DNA of 64,000 nucleotides from Mytilisepta virgata (lineage: Eukaryota; Mollusca; Bivalvia; Mytilida; Mytilidae), in assembly GCA_028015205.1 (NCBI GenBank), contig JAPWFG010000021.1, positions 2,232,001 to 2,296,000 of the forward strand. The letters are read 5' to 3'. The notes beneath the pieces are model-generated. The model searched no databases. It worked only from the letters and a program-made list of their open reading frames with translations, and was not told where the DNA came from. The translations under genes were made by a program, and so were the position numbers. Each line of letters opens with the position of its first letter. The first letter of the stretch is position 1. Below, one piece after another: positions 1 through 21,490 of the stretch.

Positions 1-430
1 TTGTCCATCCGCCATATTGAATTACAGGTAATATAGAATGCACTATGTCTGAGAAAATCATGCATAAAAGTCACATTTCTAAAAAAATATCAATAAAATT
101 ATGTTGTCTAGATGTAAAATTGTCATACCTGTCGAATGGATGTGGTTTTCGCAACATTTGATGAGGTTTAGGTAATATTACATCAGGTTTTCGGTGTTTC
201 GATCCGCCATTTTGATTTAATATAGAATGCACTATGTCTAAGAAAATCATGCATAAAAGTCACATTTCTTAAAAAATATCAATAAAATTATGTTTTCTAG
301 ATGTAAAACTGGCATACCGATCGAATGGATGTGGTTTTCGCAACATTTGATGAGGTTTAGGTAATATTATATCAGGTTTTCGGTGTTTCCGGGAGGTTTT
401 CGGTGTTTGCGGGAGGTTTTCGGTGATTCG
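1..430. repeat. tandem duplication, about 189-bp unit, plus 22-bp minisatellite
   Basis: The segment starting 'taatatagaatgcactatg' at 29 recurs at 218, giving a period of 189 bp with few differences. The second copy runs into about three copies of a 22-bp unit (GGGAGGTTTTCGGTGTTTGC and variants, 374-430). No coding potential is convincing. Confidence 0.8.
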
Positions 431-528
431 AGTTACCCCAATGTTTCTAAAAGTTTGGAAAAAGTGAAGACGAGTAGTACATGCCATCTAATCAATACAG
501 AGATATTGGACATGAAAATGAACATCGT

Positions 529-576
529 GAACTAGCACGTTAAAAATCGGGCTCAACGTGTCGGTCTAGCCGGTCT
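529..576 (+). repeat. SINE body-domain remnant
   Basis: This stretch (GAACTAGCACGTTAAAAATC, then GGCTCAACGTGTC) closely matches the body of the complete SINE at 23775-24142 (about 23997-24040). The tRNA-derived head and the tail are missing, so this is a truncated copy or an independent use of the same conserved SINE domain. Confidence 0.6.
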
Positions 577-844
577 TTTTTATGACGTTTGATTATCTAT
601 GTCGACTATGATATGACCATTATGGGACACTCTTAAATAGTAATTGAGTCTTAATCTTAGCTTTTTTCAATTATCAACATTTTTTAAGTAAATGAAGACA
701 ACTGACAACACTTGCAGACTACAGTAAAACGTATTTACTAATGAGTAATTGTATAAAACTTACACATTTCAAACTAATTCGAGGTGTTAGCAGAAAAAAA
801 ATAAGTACATTAACGTAGTTCAACATCAAGTGGAAATCCCCGGT
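577..844. other. unannotated AT-rich spacer
   Basis: No reading frame, repeat or RNA signal is convincing here. It is the left flank of the MULE-like foldback element. Confidence 0.5.
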
Positions 845-1323
845 CAATTTTTTGGGTGCAGGACAACTCGGCTCGCGGACCACTCGGCCCAGGACCACTC
901 GTCCCGTTCATTTGTACTAAAAAGACCAGTCGGCCCATCAAAAGGACCACTCGGACCGTGAAATAAAGACCACTCGGACCTGTCTGGTAAGTCAAACGAT
1001 GACTGGTCTGCATTGTTAGGAAGTGTGTCGTTGGTGTTCTGTACAGGCTTAACCACTGAGACAGTCTGCTCTTGAATGGTGACGCCATAAGGTATGGTGA
1101 TGTCCCCAGTTGATAGTCTAGTACTTTCGGCCACTGGCATTAGGTCAGTACAAGCTGTGCAGCAAAACTGGACATGAATGTTGGCTATATGCATCTCTCT
1201 TTAGTGTTTGCGGTCAATCTTTGTATTGCATATTCTGTGTTGTACTTTGCTACAGCAAAAGCAAGTTACAAACTCTTGTCGTGGTCGTATCGGTAAATCA
1301 CAGTGTAAACACGTGGTTGGCAT
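844..1323 (-). pseudogene. PHD-like zinc-finger ORF relic of the MULE-like element
   Basis: Reading the - strand from the ATG at 1321-1323 gives a Cys-rich segment with the cross-brace spacing C5-x2-C8, C21-x2-C24, H29-x2-C32 and C55-x2-C58, interrupted by one in-frame TAA at codon 41. After the finger the frame stays open for about 100 codons and ends inside the terminal repeat motifs. I recall similar CxxC..CxxC..HxxC..CxxC N-termini on mollusc proteins that also carry FLYWCH or MULE transposase domains, but cannot check this here. It reads as a dead first exon of a transposon gene. The extension through the GACCACTCGG array (Ser/Trp/Gly-rich) is probably not real protein. Confidence 0.5.
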
Positions 1324-1679
1324 TGTGGAAAATGATAGTTCAGCAAAAATTGGTGCTTATATGATACCATAAGTAGCTTGGCCAAGCCATAATACAAGCT
1401 ATCATCTCCTAATTGTGTTTATATCATTATCCTTTGATCAGTAATGCTTCTTTGATCAGCCGATAGATTGCCTATAATGAGCTTGTTCTTCAACAAAAAC
1501 AATGTTCTAACTACTGTCTTTCAAGTTGAATTAATTGGTAAGTAAACATGATTGACGCTTTTATTTATAATACTTTAAATGAAACATATTGTTGTTTTTA
1601 CAATTTTGAGTGAACAAAAAGATATACTTCTAACCATGATATTGTAACTTTTCGCTGAGAATAATTTTTTTGCAATGCT

Positions 1680-4600
1680 TCCAAGTATGGAAGGGAATTA
1701 CCGCCATAATGATAACGATATATTCTTGTTGTATTATTCATATTCTTATTCCTATTATTGTAATTGTCAGCTGTATTATGATAAATCTTATTTTCTAATT
1801 TCATAAACATCTAATTTCTATTTTATATTATTAAATTTCTAAATTGTTACAGGTCGATTATTAATTTTTTATTGTAACTTTTCTACTTTCATGCATAAAT
1901 TTTTTAATTTTATTTTCCAAAATTGTACCTGTAAACTTTACACCTTCAAGCTTGTCAAACTCCTGAAATGATAAAAATCAAATATCCCGTTTCCATAAAA
2001 ATACATGAATAAGATCTTAGAACTTAGACGAATAGCAATCAGCATATTGGAATTTAGAACTTAGAACTTAGAACTTAGACGAATGCGAGTTAGCATAATT
2101 TAATGTCACATTATGACGATCAGTGGCGCTGTCGTCTGATGAATCTCCCCCATCACGTGACCTTGTTTACGTAGAACGATATATGAGGGTCCTAAAGAGG
2201 GGGTATGAGAAAGGACAACGTGAAATAAAACATCTTCGCTGAAACCTAATCACGAATAATAAGCAACGTTCTGAGGAAAAGAAAGGGGACATATACATTG
2301 TTTTAGATAATATTCACTTCTTAATTACACTGAATAATGATGGTACTAAATATTGATATAATTTACATATGTATTTCTAAAATTAACGTATATCAAAATT
2401 TTCCGTATCTTTAATACCGTAACACGTAAAATAAGGAATCACGGCCAATAAAAAGAACTGGAAACGCACAAAGACCGAAAACACGAGAAATAAAATGGGG
2501 GAAAACGCAGCACGATAAATAAAAAAGTTCAAACACGCTGTACGTTACCTCCCTCATAACTGGTGCGCTGCGGTTGACTGTTTACACAAGGTAAGTTTTA
2601 AAAGAAATATTGGATGGACACTGGTGGATTTAGAGAAGAGGAAAGGCCCGCCCCTTTTAAGCCGAGACCATATATAAAATTATGTATAAAAGTCACATTA
2701 AATTATCCCGGGTCTCCTGTTGTCTTCGGGGTCTGTATACGATATTAACTGTGGGCAGGCCTACTCACAATAACTATCGTATTTTACAGGCCCTACGCTT
2801 TTTCACTAAAAATTGTCAGATGCCGTGTCCCAACGTTTCGAAAACCTAGATCTGACACTGATCACAGGGGCTCGTACCAATATAGTCTTTCGATCGCCAA
2901 TCATTACTGGTTGATACTGGGGAAAGGGGAGGGGGCTCTCCATAAAACTTTTCATATTGAATCCTTGAAGTCCTCAGTTGGTCCAGGGCGAAGCCGTTTT
3001 GGATATCCAAGATGTGAAGCCCCCGGAATTTCCTGGATTTTCTGAGATAAATTTTGACAAAAAAAAATGGGTGTGGGGGGGATATGCCGCTTTGTTCGTC
3101 CGTCTGTCTGTCTGTCCCATTTCCAGATGATTATTCAAGTTTCCTTTGACCAATCCTTCTGATATTTGAACACAATGTTACTTATAAAAAAACACAGGTC
3201 AATTTCTGTTATAAAAATGCTATGAGAAAACAGGGGTGAGGTTTAAATTTTGGGATCCTTGCTCCTCCCATAATAGAACTTGACCTGTATTTTAATATAA
3301 GCCAGTAACGTTGTGTTCAAATATCAGAATGATTGGTTAAAGGAAACTTGAGTAATCATCTGGAAACGATTTGCTTTGGGTCAGACAGACAGACGGACGA
3401 ACAAAGCGGCATATACACCCACCCCACCCCCAATTTTTTGTCAGGGGGCATAAAACTTTTATTTTTATGCTAAAATTTATCTCAGAAAATCCAGGAAATT
3501 CCGGGGGCTTCACATCACCCACTGAGGACTTCAAGGATTCAATATGAAAAGTTTTATGAAAAGCCTCCCCCTTCCCTCGTATCAACCAGTAATGATTGGT
3601 GATCGAAAGACTATATTGATACGAGCCCTGTGATCAGTGTCGGATCCGGGTCACGGCATCTGACAATTCTTTAGTGAAAAAGCATAGGGCCTGTAAAATA
3701 CGATAGTTATTGTGAGTAGGCCTACCCACAATAAATATCGTATACAGGCCCCGAAGACAACAGGAGACCCGGGATAATTTTATGGGACTTTTATACATAA
3801 TATATGGTCTCGGCTAAAAAGGGGCGGGCCCTTCCACTTCTCTAAATCCACCAGTGTCCATCCAATATTTCTTTTAAAACTTACTGGGTAAACAGTGAAC
3901 CACAGCCGTAAATCTGACGGCCCCAGAGTTATGAGGGAGGTAACGTACAGCGTGTTTATCGTGCTGCGTTTTCCCCATTTCATTTCTCGTGGTTTCGATC
4001 TTTGGGCGTTTCCAGTTCTTTTTATTGCCCGCGATTCGTTATTTTACGTGTTACGGTATTGAAGATAACGGGAAATTCTGATATAGGCTAATCAGTTCCA
4101 TCAATATTCAATTTAATAAAGAAGTGAATATTAAAAAAAAAAAATTGTATATGTCCGTTTTCTTTTCCTTAGAACGTTGCTTATTATTCGTGATTCGATT
4201 TCAGCGAAAATGTTTTTATTTCACGTTGTTCGTTCTCATACCCCCTCTTTAAGACCCTCAGCTATCGTTCTAGTTGTCGTAAACAAGGTCACATGATGAG
4301 GGAGATTCATTGTACAGACGACAGCGCCACTGATCGTCATAATGTGACATTAAATTATGCCAACTCAATTATGCTAACTCGCATTCGTCTAAATTCCAAT
4401 TCGTAAGTTCTAAATTCCAATATGCTGATTGCTATTCGTCTAAGTTCTAAGTTCTAAATTCTAATTCGTGTATTTTTTATGGAAACGGGATATTTGATCT
4501 TTTTCATTTCAGGATTTGACAAGCTTGAGGTTGTAAAGTTTAAAAGTATAATTTTGGAAAATAAAATTTAAAAATTTATGCATGAAAGTAGAAAAGTTAC

Positions 4601-4795
4601 AATAAAAAATTAATAATCGGCCTGTAACAATTTAGAAATTTAATAATATAAAATAGAAATTAGATGTTTATGAAATTAGAAAATAAGATTTATCATAATA
4701 CAGCTGACAATTACAATAATAGGAATAAGAATAGTAATAATACAACAAGAATATATCGTTATCATTATGGCGGTAATTCCCTTCCATATCCAAGT
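1680..4795. repeat. giant imperfect palindrome (arms about 1.5 kb, loop about 50 bp)
   Basis: The left arm (about 1680-3217) and right arm (about 3268-4795) are inverted copies. Landmarks pair along the whole length: 'cttccatacttgg' near 1680 with 'ccatatccaag' near 4790; the CATCACGTGACCTTGTTTAC region at 2152 with its inverse near 4275; TTATCCCGGGTCTCCTG at about 2704 with its inverse near 3772; GTCCGTCTGTCTGTCTGTCC at 3099 with its inverse near 3390. Arms differ by scattered substitutions and small indels. The loop contains 'ggggtgaggtttaaattttggg'-like unique sequence. Short reading frames in the arms are not convincing. Confidence 0.9.
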
Positions 4796-4810
4796 GTATA
4801 TATATTTTTT

Positions 4811-5018
4811 ACAACTTAACTTTTAAATGAACCTAATATTGTTAGTGTTACGGTCAGAGTTGTCTTTTTCTGGCGGTCCGAGTTGTCTTTTTCTGACGGT
4901 CCGAGTTGTCTTTACAAGTTAACTTTTAAATGAACCTAATATTGTTAGTGTTACGGTCCGAGTTATGTCTTTTTCTGGCGGTCCGAGTTGTCTTTTTCTG
5001 ACGGTCCGAGTTGTCTTT
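4811..5018. repeat. tandem duplication of about 103 bp with GGTCCGAGTTGTC motifs
   Basis: The block 'acttttaaatgaacctaata..gttacgg' followed by three GGTC(C/A)GAGTTGTCTTT motifs occurs twice head to tail. The motifs are inverted relatives of the GACCACTCGG repeats at the left end of the foldback element, as expected for subterminal transposase-binding arrays. Confidence 0.75.
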
Positions 5019-5084
5019 ACCTCGGGCCGAGTGGTCCTGGGACGAGTGGTCCGCGGGCCGTTATGTCCCCTATTCAATTTTTTG

Positions 5085-5155
5085 CTTCCTGTCTCGTTAA
5101 TCGCGAGATTTAGTCTCTTTTTCCGGTTGTCGGTTCTTTAACCAGCTGGGTCAGC
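5085..5155 (+). promoter_or_regulatory. RPS6: RPS6 core promoter and 5'TOP leader
   Basis: The inferred start site is the C at 5115, opening the pyrimidine tract CTCTTTTTCC (5115-5124). This is the 5' terminal oligopyrimidine motif typical of ribosomal protein mRNAs and of their mTORC1/LARP1 translational control. The leader would be 41 nt (5115-5155). Only about 30 bp separate it from the MULE-like element's target duplication. That interval holds CTTCCTG (ETS-like) and TCGCGAGA (5101-5108), similar to the TCTCGCGAGA element of housekeeping promoters. No TATA box is seen. The start site is inferred from the TOP rule, not measured. Confidence 0.75.

Positions 5156-5161
<6 letters not shown>
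5115..5161 (+). CDS. RPS6: RPS6 exon 1 (5'UTR plus ATGAAG)
   Basis: The exon carries the 5'TOP leader and two codons, Met-Lys (5156-5161), followed by a GT donor at 5162 (gtagaagg). Phase 0 joins directly to exon 2 to give MKLNISFP. It was located by searching for ATGAAG|GT behind a pyrimidine tract, as in vertebrate RPS6. Confidence 0.85.
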
Positions 5162-17137
<11,976 letters not shown>

Positions 17138-17140
17138 ACT

Positions 17141-17146
17141 ATTAAA
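17141..17146 (+). terminator. RPS6: RPS6 polyadenylation signal candidate (ATTAAA)
   Basis: ATTAAA starts 4 nt after the stop codon, followed about 10 nt later by an A-rich stretch and then T-rich sequence. It would give a 3'UTR of only about 20-30 nt, in line with the short 3'UTRs of ribosomal protein mRNAs. No closer AATAAA is present. Confidence 0.55.
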
Positions 17147-18368
17147 CTGGCTGATCCAAATTAAAAAAAATATCAAAAGTATGATTTTGATTTTTCATTG
17201 CCCTGCTTCAAGTCAACAGATAAATCTAGTGCTACTCTTGCAAATGTCTATTTAATTTGATTTCCATGCACTTAGTAATTCTTGACCAAATTTTTGAAAC
17301 TGGAAGGTTTCAGATTTGTTCGGCGAAATGTGCACATCTTGTGCACAAAATTGGTATAAAAGAATTCTATTTTTACCACTGAGTCAATTCTGCTGCTAGT
17401 GGAATCCAAGTCCCAGAGGGTATCCCCAGCTCAGTTGCTAGCAATTAAATGTGGTCCCCAATTTGTACTTAAAAAAAACTTTCAGAATTTTTTTTTTGCA
17501 ATGCGACAGCACTGACGAAGGGTCTCAGTTGGGAATAATTGTCAAAGTATTAGTTTTCTGGAAACTTTTTGCAAACCCCTTTACCGACTGATATTATTTT
17601 TAGCTTACCTGACCCAAGGGGTCAAAAGAGCTATTTTCATCTGTCGTCTATTAACTTTTACAAAAATCTTCCCCCCTCTGAAACTACTGGGCAAAATGGA
17701 ACCAAACTTGGCCACAAGCATCATCAGGGTATCTAGTTTAAAAATTGTGTCCGATGACCCCACTTGCCAACCAACAGGGGTAAACTGCAGTTTTTGTCTT
17801 ATATCTCAAAAACTAAATAGTCCAGTCAGACTAAATTTTAACCTCAGAAAATTTTTTAGTTTTAATCTATAGCATTAAGCCCCAAATATACACAGAAAAA
17901 AGTCCCATAAAATCTAACTTGAGGAAAACTAAAAATCAGCATTTTTAATTTCCTATGAAATTAACATTGGAAAGGGGAGATAACTCCACAAAAATTGAGT
18001 CTTTTTTTTTTTTTTTTTTTGGTTGATTTTCTTAAAATTCATGTAAAGTATGATACTTTGATGGGTTATAAGTTCGTATTTGACTATATTATATAATCTT
18101 CTGCTCATGAAATGTACAAAACTGAAATGTTATGGGTATTTTTATTTATTTTTTTTGCACATTTTTCATTAAAGAAATTGCAAATTTGTGGCTTTGTGAC
18201 CATTTTGAAAAAATAATGTGAAAATTTGGTATTGTTTATTTCTGTGAATTATATTTGTTCAGCATCTACCTTGTTTAAAGAAACTTTAAACCACAAAAAG
18301 AAGAATATATGCTTAATAATTATGTCTCCCCTTCTCGAAGGGAGACATATTGTTTTAGTGATTATTAT

Positions 18369-19410
18369 TATGTCGCCCCGAACGTAGTCACGGGACGACA
18401 TATTGTTATTCTTCCGTTTCTTTGTTATTATGTCGCCCCGAACGTAGTCACGGGACGACATATTGTTATTCTTCCGTTTCTTTGTTATTATTATTCTTTC
18501 TTTCCAATGATTTTTGTCCGGCTTAGTTCTCGGAGATGCCGTGATAGAATTGAATGAAACTTGGCAGAAAGTTAGATCACTATGTGAAGGTGTGCAATCA
18601 ATACTTTTTTTTCGAAATGGCCGCCATTTTCAAGATGGCTGCCAGGGGCGACATCTGCTATTGCTCGCAATTGCAATTCTAGTTATTATTCTTTCTTTCC
18701 AATGATTTTTGTCCGGCTTAGTTCTCGGAGATGCCGTGATAGAATTGAATGAAACTTGGCAGAAAGTTAGATCACTATGTGAAGGTGTGCAATCAATACT
18801 TTTTTTTTTAAATGGCCACCATTTTCAAGATGGCTGCCAGGGGCGACATCTGCTATTGCTCGCAATTGCAATTCTAGTTATGTCGCCCCGAACGTAGTAT
18901 CGGGACGATATATTGTTATTCTTCCGTTTCTTTGTTATTATTCTTTCTTTCCAATGATTTTTGTCCGGCTTAGTTCTCGGAGATGCCTTGATAGAATTGA
19001 ATGAAACTTGGCAGAAACTAAGATCACTATGTGAAGGTGTGCAATCAATACTTTTTTTTTCAAAATGGCCGCCATTGAAAGATCGGTACCCTCCGAAAAT
19101 TTAAAACGTTTGTATCTCAAAAACTGTACCATAGAATTTCATTAAACTTCGTAGGTTTGTAAAGCACAATTAGAAGAACAAACTGATGAAAAAAAATCGC
19201 GATTGGTTTCAGACATTTGACGACCATTTTGAAAAATGATGTTAAAATGGCGAAAAACTTAACATGGATAGAATTGAATGAAACTTGGCAGAAAGTAAGA
19301 TCACTATGTGAAGGTGTGCAATCAATACTTTTTTTTTCAACATGGCCGCCATTTTCTAGATGGCTGCCAGGGGCGACATCTGCTATTGCTCGCAATTGCA
19401 ATTCTAGTTC
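18369..19410. repeat. TATGTCGCCCC hairpins with about 194-bp tandem modules
   Basis: A 34-bp imperfect hairpin (TATGTCGCCCCG..CGGGACGACATA) recurs at 18369, 18429 and about 18878. Modules of about 194 bp running from 'ttctttctttccaatgattt' to 'gctcgcaattgcaattctag' occur at 18491-18684, 18685-18880, partially at 18940-19080, and again at 19262-19410. Frames of about 63-82 codons in these modules are repeat-generated and not genes. Confidence 0.85.
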
Positions 19411-19565
19411 TTCTTCCTCTTCTAATCAAATTTTTTGTCCGGAACATAACTTTTTTGTTTCTTGAGCTAGCCTCATGATATTTGGAAGGTATATGCATCA
19501 GGTCATGGCGGAGTGCAGAGTACCACATTTGGGTCCCTGGGGGTCAGTCCCCACCCCCTAGCCTG
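19408..19565. repeat. about 157-bp direct repeat, copy 1
   Basis: 'ttcttcttcctcttctaatc' through 'cagtccccaccccctagcct' is nearly identical to 20582-20738, and the two copies flank the 135-bp satellite. Confidence 0.9.
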
Positions 19566-19576
19566 TAAAATGTAGG

Positions 19577-20580
19577 CTAAAATAACAAAATACTTAATAT
19601 TTTGAAAACCATTGTGATCCCCACCCTATAACCATATATATTATTACTCCTTATGATAAGACGAATCATTTGGTACCATAGGGGGGTCTGAGGGGGGTCA
19701 TGCCCCACCCCCTCAAATGATAAAATACTAAATATTCTGAAAACCATTGAGATCCCCACCCTATAACCATATATATTATTACTCCTTATGATAAGACGAA
19801 TCATTTGGTACCATAGGGGGGTCTGAGGGGGGTCATGCCCCACCCCCTCAAATGATAAAATACTAAATATTCTGAAAACCATTGAGATCCCCACCCTATA
19901 ACCATATATATTATTACTCCTTATGATAAGACGAATCATTTGGTACCATAGGGGGGTCTGAGGGGGGTCATGCCCCACCCCCTCAAATGATAAAATACTA
20001 AATATTCTGAAAACCATTGAGATCCCCACCCTATAACCATATATATTATTACTCCTTATGATAAGACGAATCATTTGGTACCATAGGGGGGTCTGAGGGG
20101 GGTCATGCCCCACCCCTTCAAATGATAAAATACTAAATATTCTGAAAACCATTGAGATCCCCAACCAATAACCATATATATTATTACTCTTTATGATAAG
20201 ACGAATCATTTGGTACCATAGGGGGTCTGAGGGGGGGTCATGCCCCACCCCCTCAAATGACAAAATACTTATTATTCTGAAAACCATTGAGATCCCCACC
20301 CTATAACCATATATATTATTACTCCTTATGATAAGACGAATCATTTGGTACTATAGGGGGTCTGGGGGGGGGGGTCATGCCCCACCCCCTTAAATGACAA
20401 AATACTTATTATTCTGAAAACCATTGAGATCCCCACCCTATAACCATATATATTATTACTCCTTATGATAAGACGAATCATTTGGTACCATAGGGGGTCT
20501 GAGGGGGGGGTCATGCCCCACCCCCTCAAATGATAAAATACTAAATATTCTGAAAACCATTGAGATCCCAACCCAATAGT
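19577..20580. repeat. satellite, 135-bp unit, about 7.5 copies
   Basis: 'aatgataaaatactaaatat' begins at 19716, 19851 and 19986, a period of exactly 135 bp. Units contain a G-rich block (gggggtctgagggggg) and its C-rich counterpart (ccccaccccctca). Because 135 is 3 x 45, the - strand shows a long frame of 45-residue repeats. This is an artefact of unit length: it has no homology I recognise and is disrupted near 20341. Confidence 0.95.
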
Positions 20581-20581
20581 G

Positions 20582-20738
20582 TTCTTCTTCCTCTTCTAAT
20601 CAAATTTTTTGTCCGGAACATAACTTTTTTGTTTCTTGAGCTAGCCTCATGATATTTGGAAGGTATATGCATCAGGTCAAGGCGGAGTGCAGAGTACCAC
20701 ATTTGGGTCCCTGGGGGTCAGTCCCCACCCCCTAGCCT
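20582..20738. repeat. about 157-bp direct repeat, copy 2
   Basis: Near-identical to 19408-19565. It separates the 135-bp array from the 134-bp array. Confidence 0.9.
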
Positions 20739-21330
20739 ACATTATCTTGGAAAGGGTTGAAATCCCCACCCTTAAACCATATATTTTATTATTCATGATA
20801 ACAAGACAAGTTGAATGCAGTATACATCTGAGCCCCGGGGGTCATCCCCTACCCCTCAAGACCAGAAACCTTCATTTATCTTAAAAATGGTTGAAATCCC
20901 CACCCCTAAACCATATATTGTACTACTCATGGTTACAAGACGAGTTGAATGCAATATGCATCTTAGCCCTGGGGGTCATCCCCACCCCCTCAAAATCAGA
21001 AACCTTATTTTATCTTAAAAATGGTTGGAATCCCCACCCCTAAACCATATATTGTACTACTCATGGTTACAAGACCAGTTGTATGCAATATACATCTTAG
21101 CCTTGGGGGTCATCCCCACCCCCAAAAAATCAGAAACCTTATTTTATCTTAAAAATGGTTGGAATCCCCACCCCTAAACCATATATTGTACTACTCATGG
21201 TTACAAGACAAGTTGAATGTACTATACATCTTAGCCCTGGGGATCATCCCCACCCCCTCAAAATCAGAAACCTTAATTTATCTTAAAAATGGTTCAGATC
21301 CCTTCCCCAAAACTATATATTACCTTATTC
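20739..21330. repeat. satellite, 134-bp unit, about 4.5 copies
   Basis: 'ttaaaaatgg' starts at 20881, 21015, 21149 and 21283, a period of 134 bp. The order of landmarks (atccccaccc..taaaccatata..tactcatg..aagac..gggggtcat..ccccaccccctca) matches the neighbouring 135-bp satellite, so the arrays share an ancestral unit. Confidence 0.93.
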
Positions 21331-21454
21331 ATTCCTTGTTGAAGCACATATCTGTAGGTAACTACATGTATTATGTACCATAGCTCTTAATTTGCCACCT
21401 TGATGATCCCTAAAAAATGTTAAAAAAACTATGGGTATGGAAGGGGAGACATCA

Positions 21455-21490
21455 GTTTTAGCGTGCTAAAACAGTCCAGCATGCTGGACT
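21455..21490. repeat. two back-to-back 18-bp palindromes
   Basis: GTTTTAGCGTGCTAAAAC (21455-21472, one central mismatch pair) is followed without spacer by the perfect palindrome AGTCCAGCATGCTGGACT (21473-21490). They sit at the right edge of the composite repeat. Confidence 0.9.

Larger units (their letters stand above)
855..5074. mobile_element. Mutator-like (MULE) foldback element next to RPS6 promoter
   Basis: Both ends are flanked by the same 10-bp direct repeat CAATTTTTTG (845-854 and 5075-5084), which fits the 8-11 bp duplications made by MULEs. The ends are imperfect terminal inverted repeats: the left GGACA..CGG..CGCGGACCACTCG (861-886) aligns without gaps to the reverse complement of 5043-5068. 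Arrays of GACCACTCGG / CCGAGTTGTC motifs lie just inside both ends. The interior holds a decayed PHD-like reading frame at the left and a giant palindrome with arms of about 1.5 kb. No transposase domain (DDE or MULE) is recognisable, so the copy is non-autonomous. The superfamily assignment rests on target-duplication length, long foldback structure and the zinc-finger relic. The boundaries are directly supported. Confidence 0.75.
18321..21452. mobile_element. composite repeat bounded by ATGTCTCCCC / GGGGAGACAT
   Basis: ATGTCTCCCC at 18322 and its inverse GGGGAGACAT at 21443 bracket a 3.1-kb block of hairpins, tandem duplications and satellites. The first 29 bp (18321-18349) is itself a hairpin with arms TATGTCTCCC / GGGAGACATA. 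No transposase. Non-autonomous status and the boundaries are inferred from the short inverted repeats only. Confidence 0.5.

Noticed and set aside
3337..3983. - strand frames of 67 and 82 codons in the giant palindrome
   Set aside because: Not preserved in the matching left arm and without domain features.
19577..20571. Long - strand frames (255 and 76 codons) of 45-residue repeats
   Set aside because: They follow exactly from a 135-bp satellite unit (a multiple of three) without stops. There is no recognisable domain, and the frame breaks where a unit has an indel.
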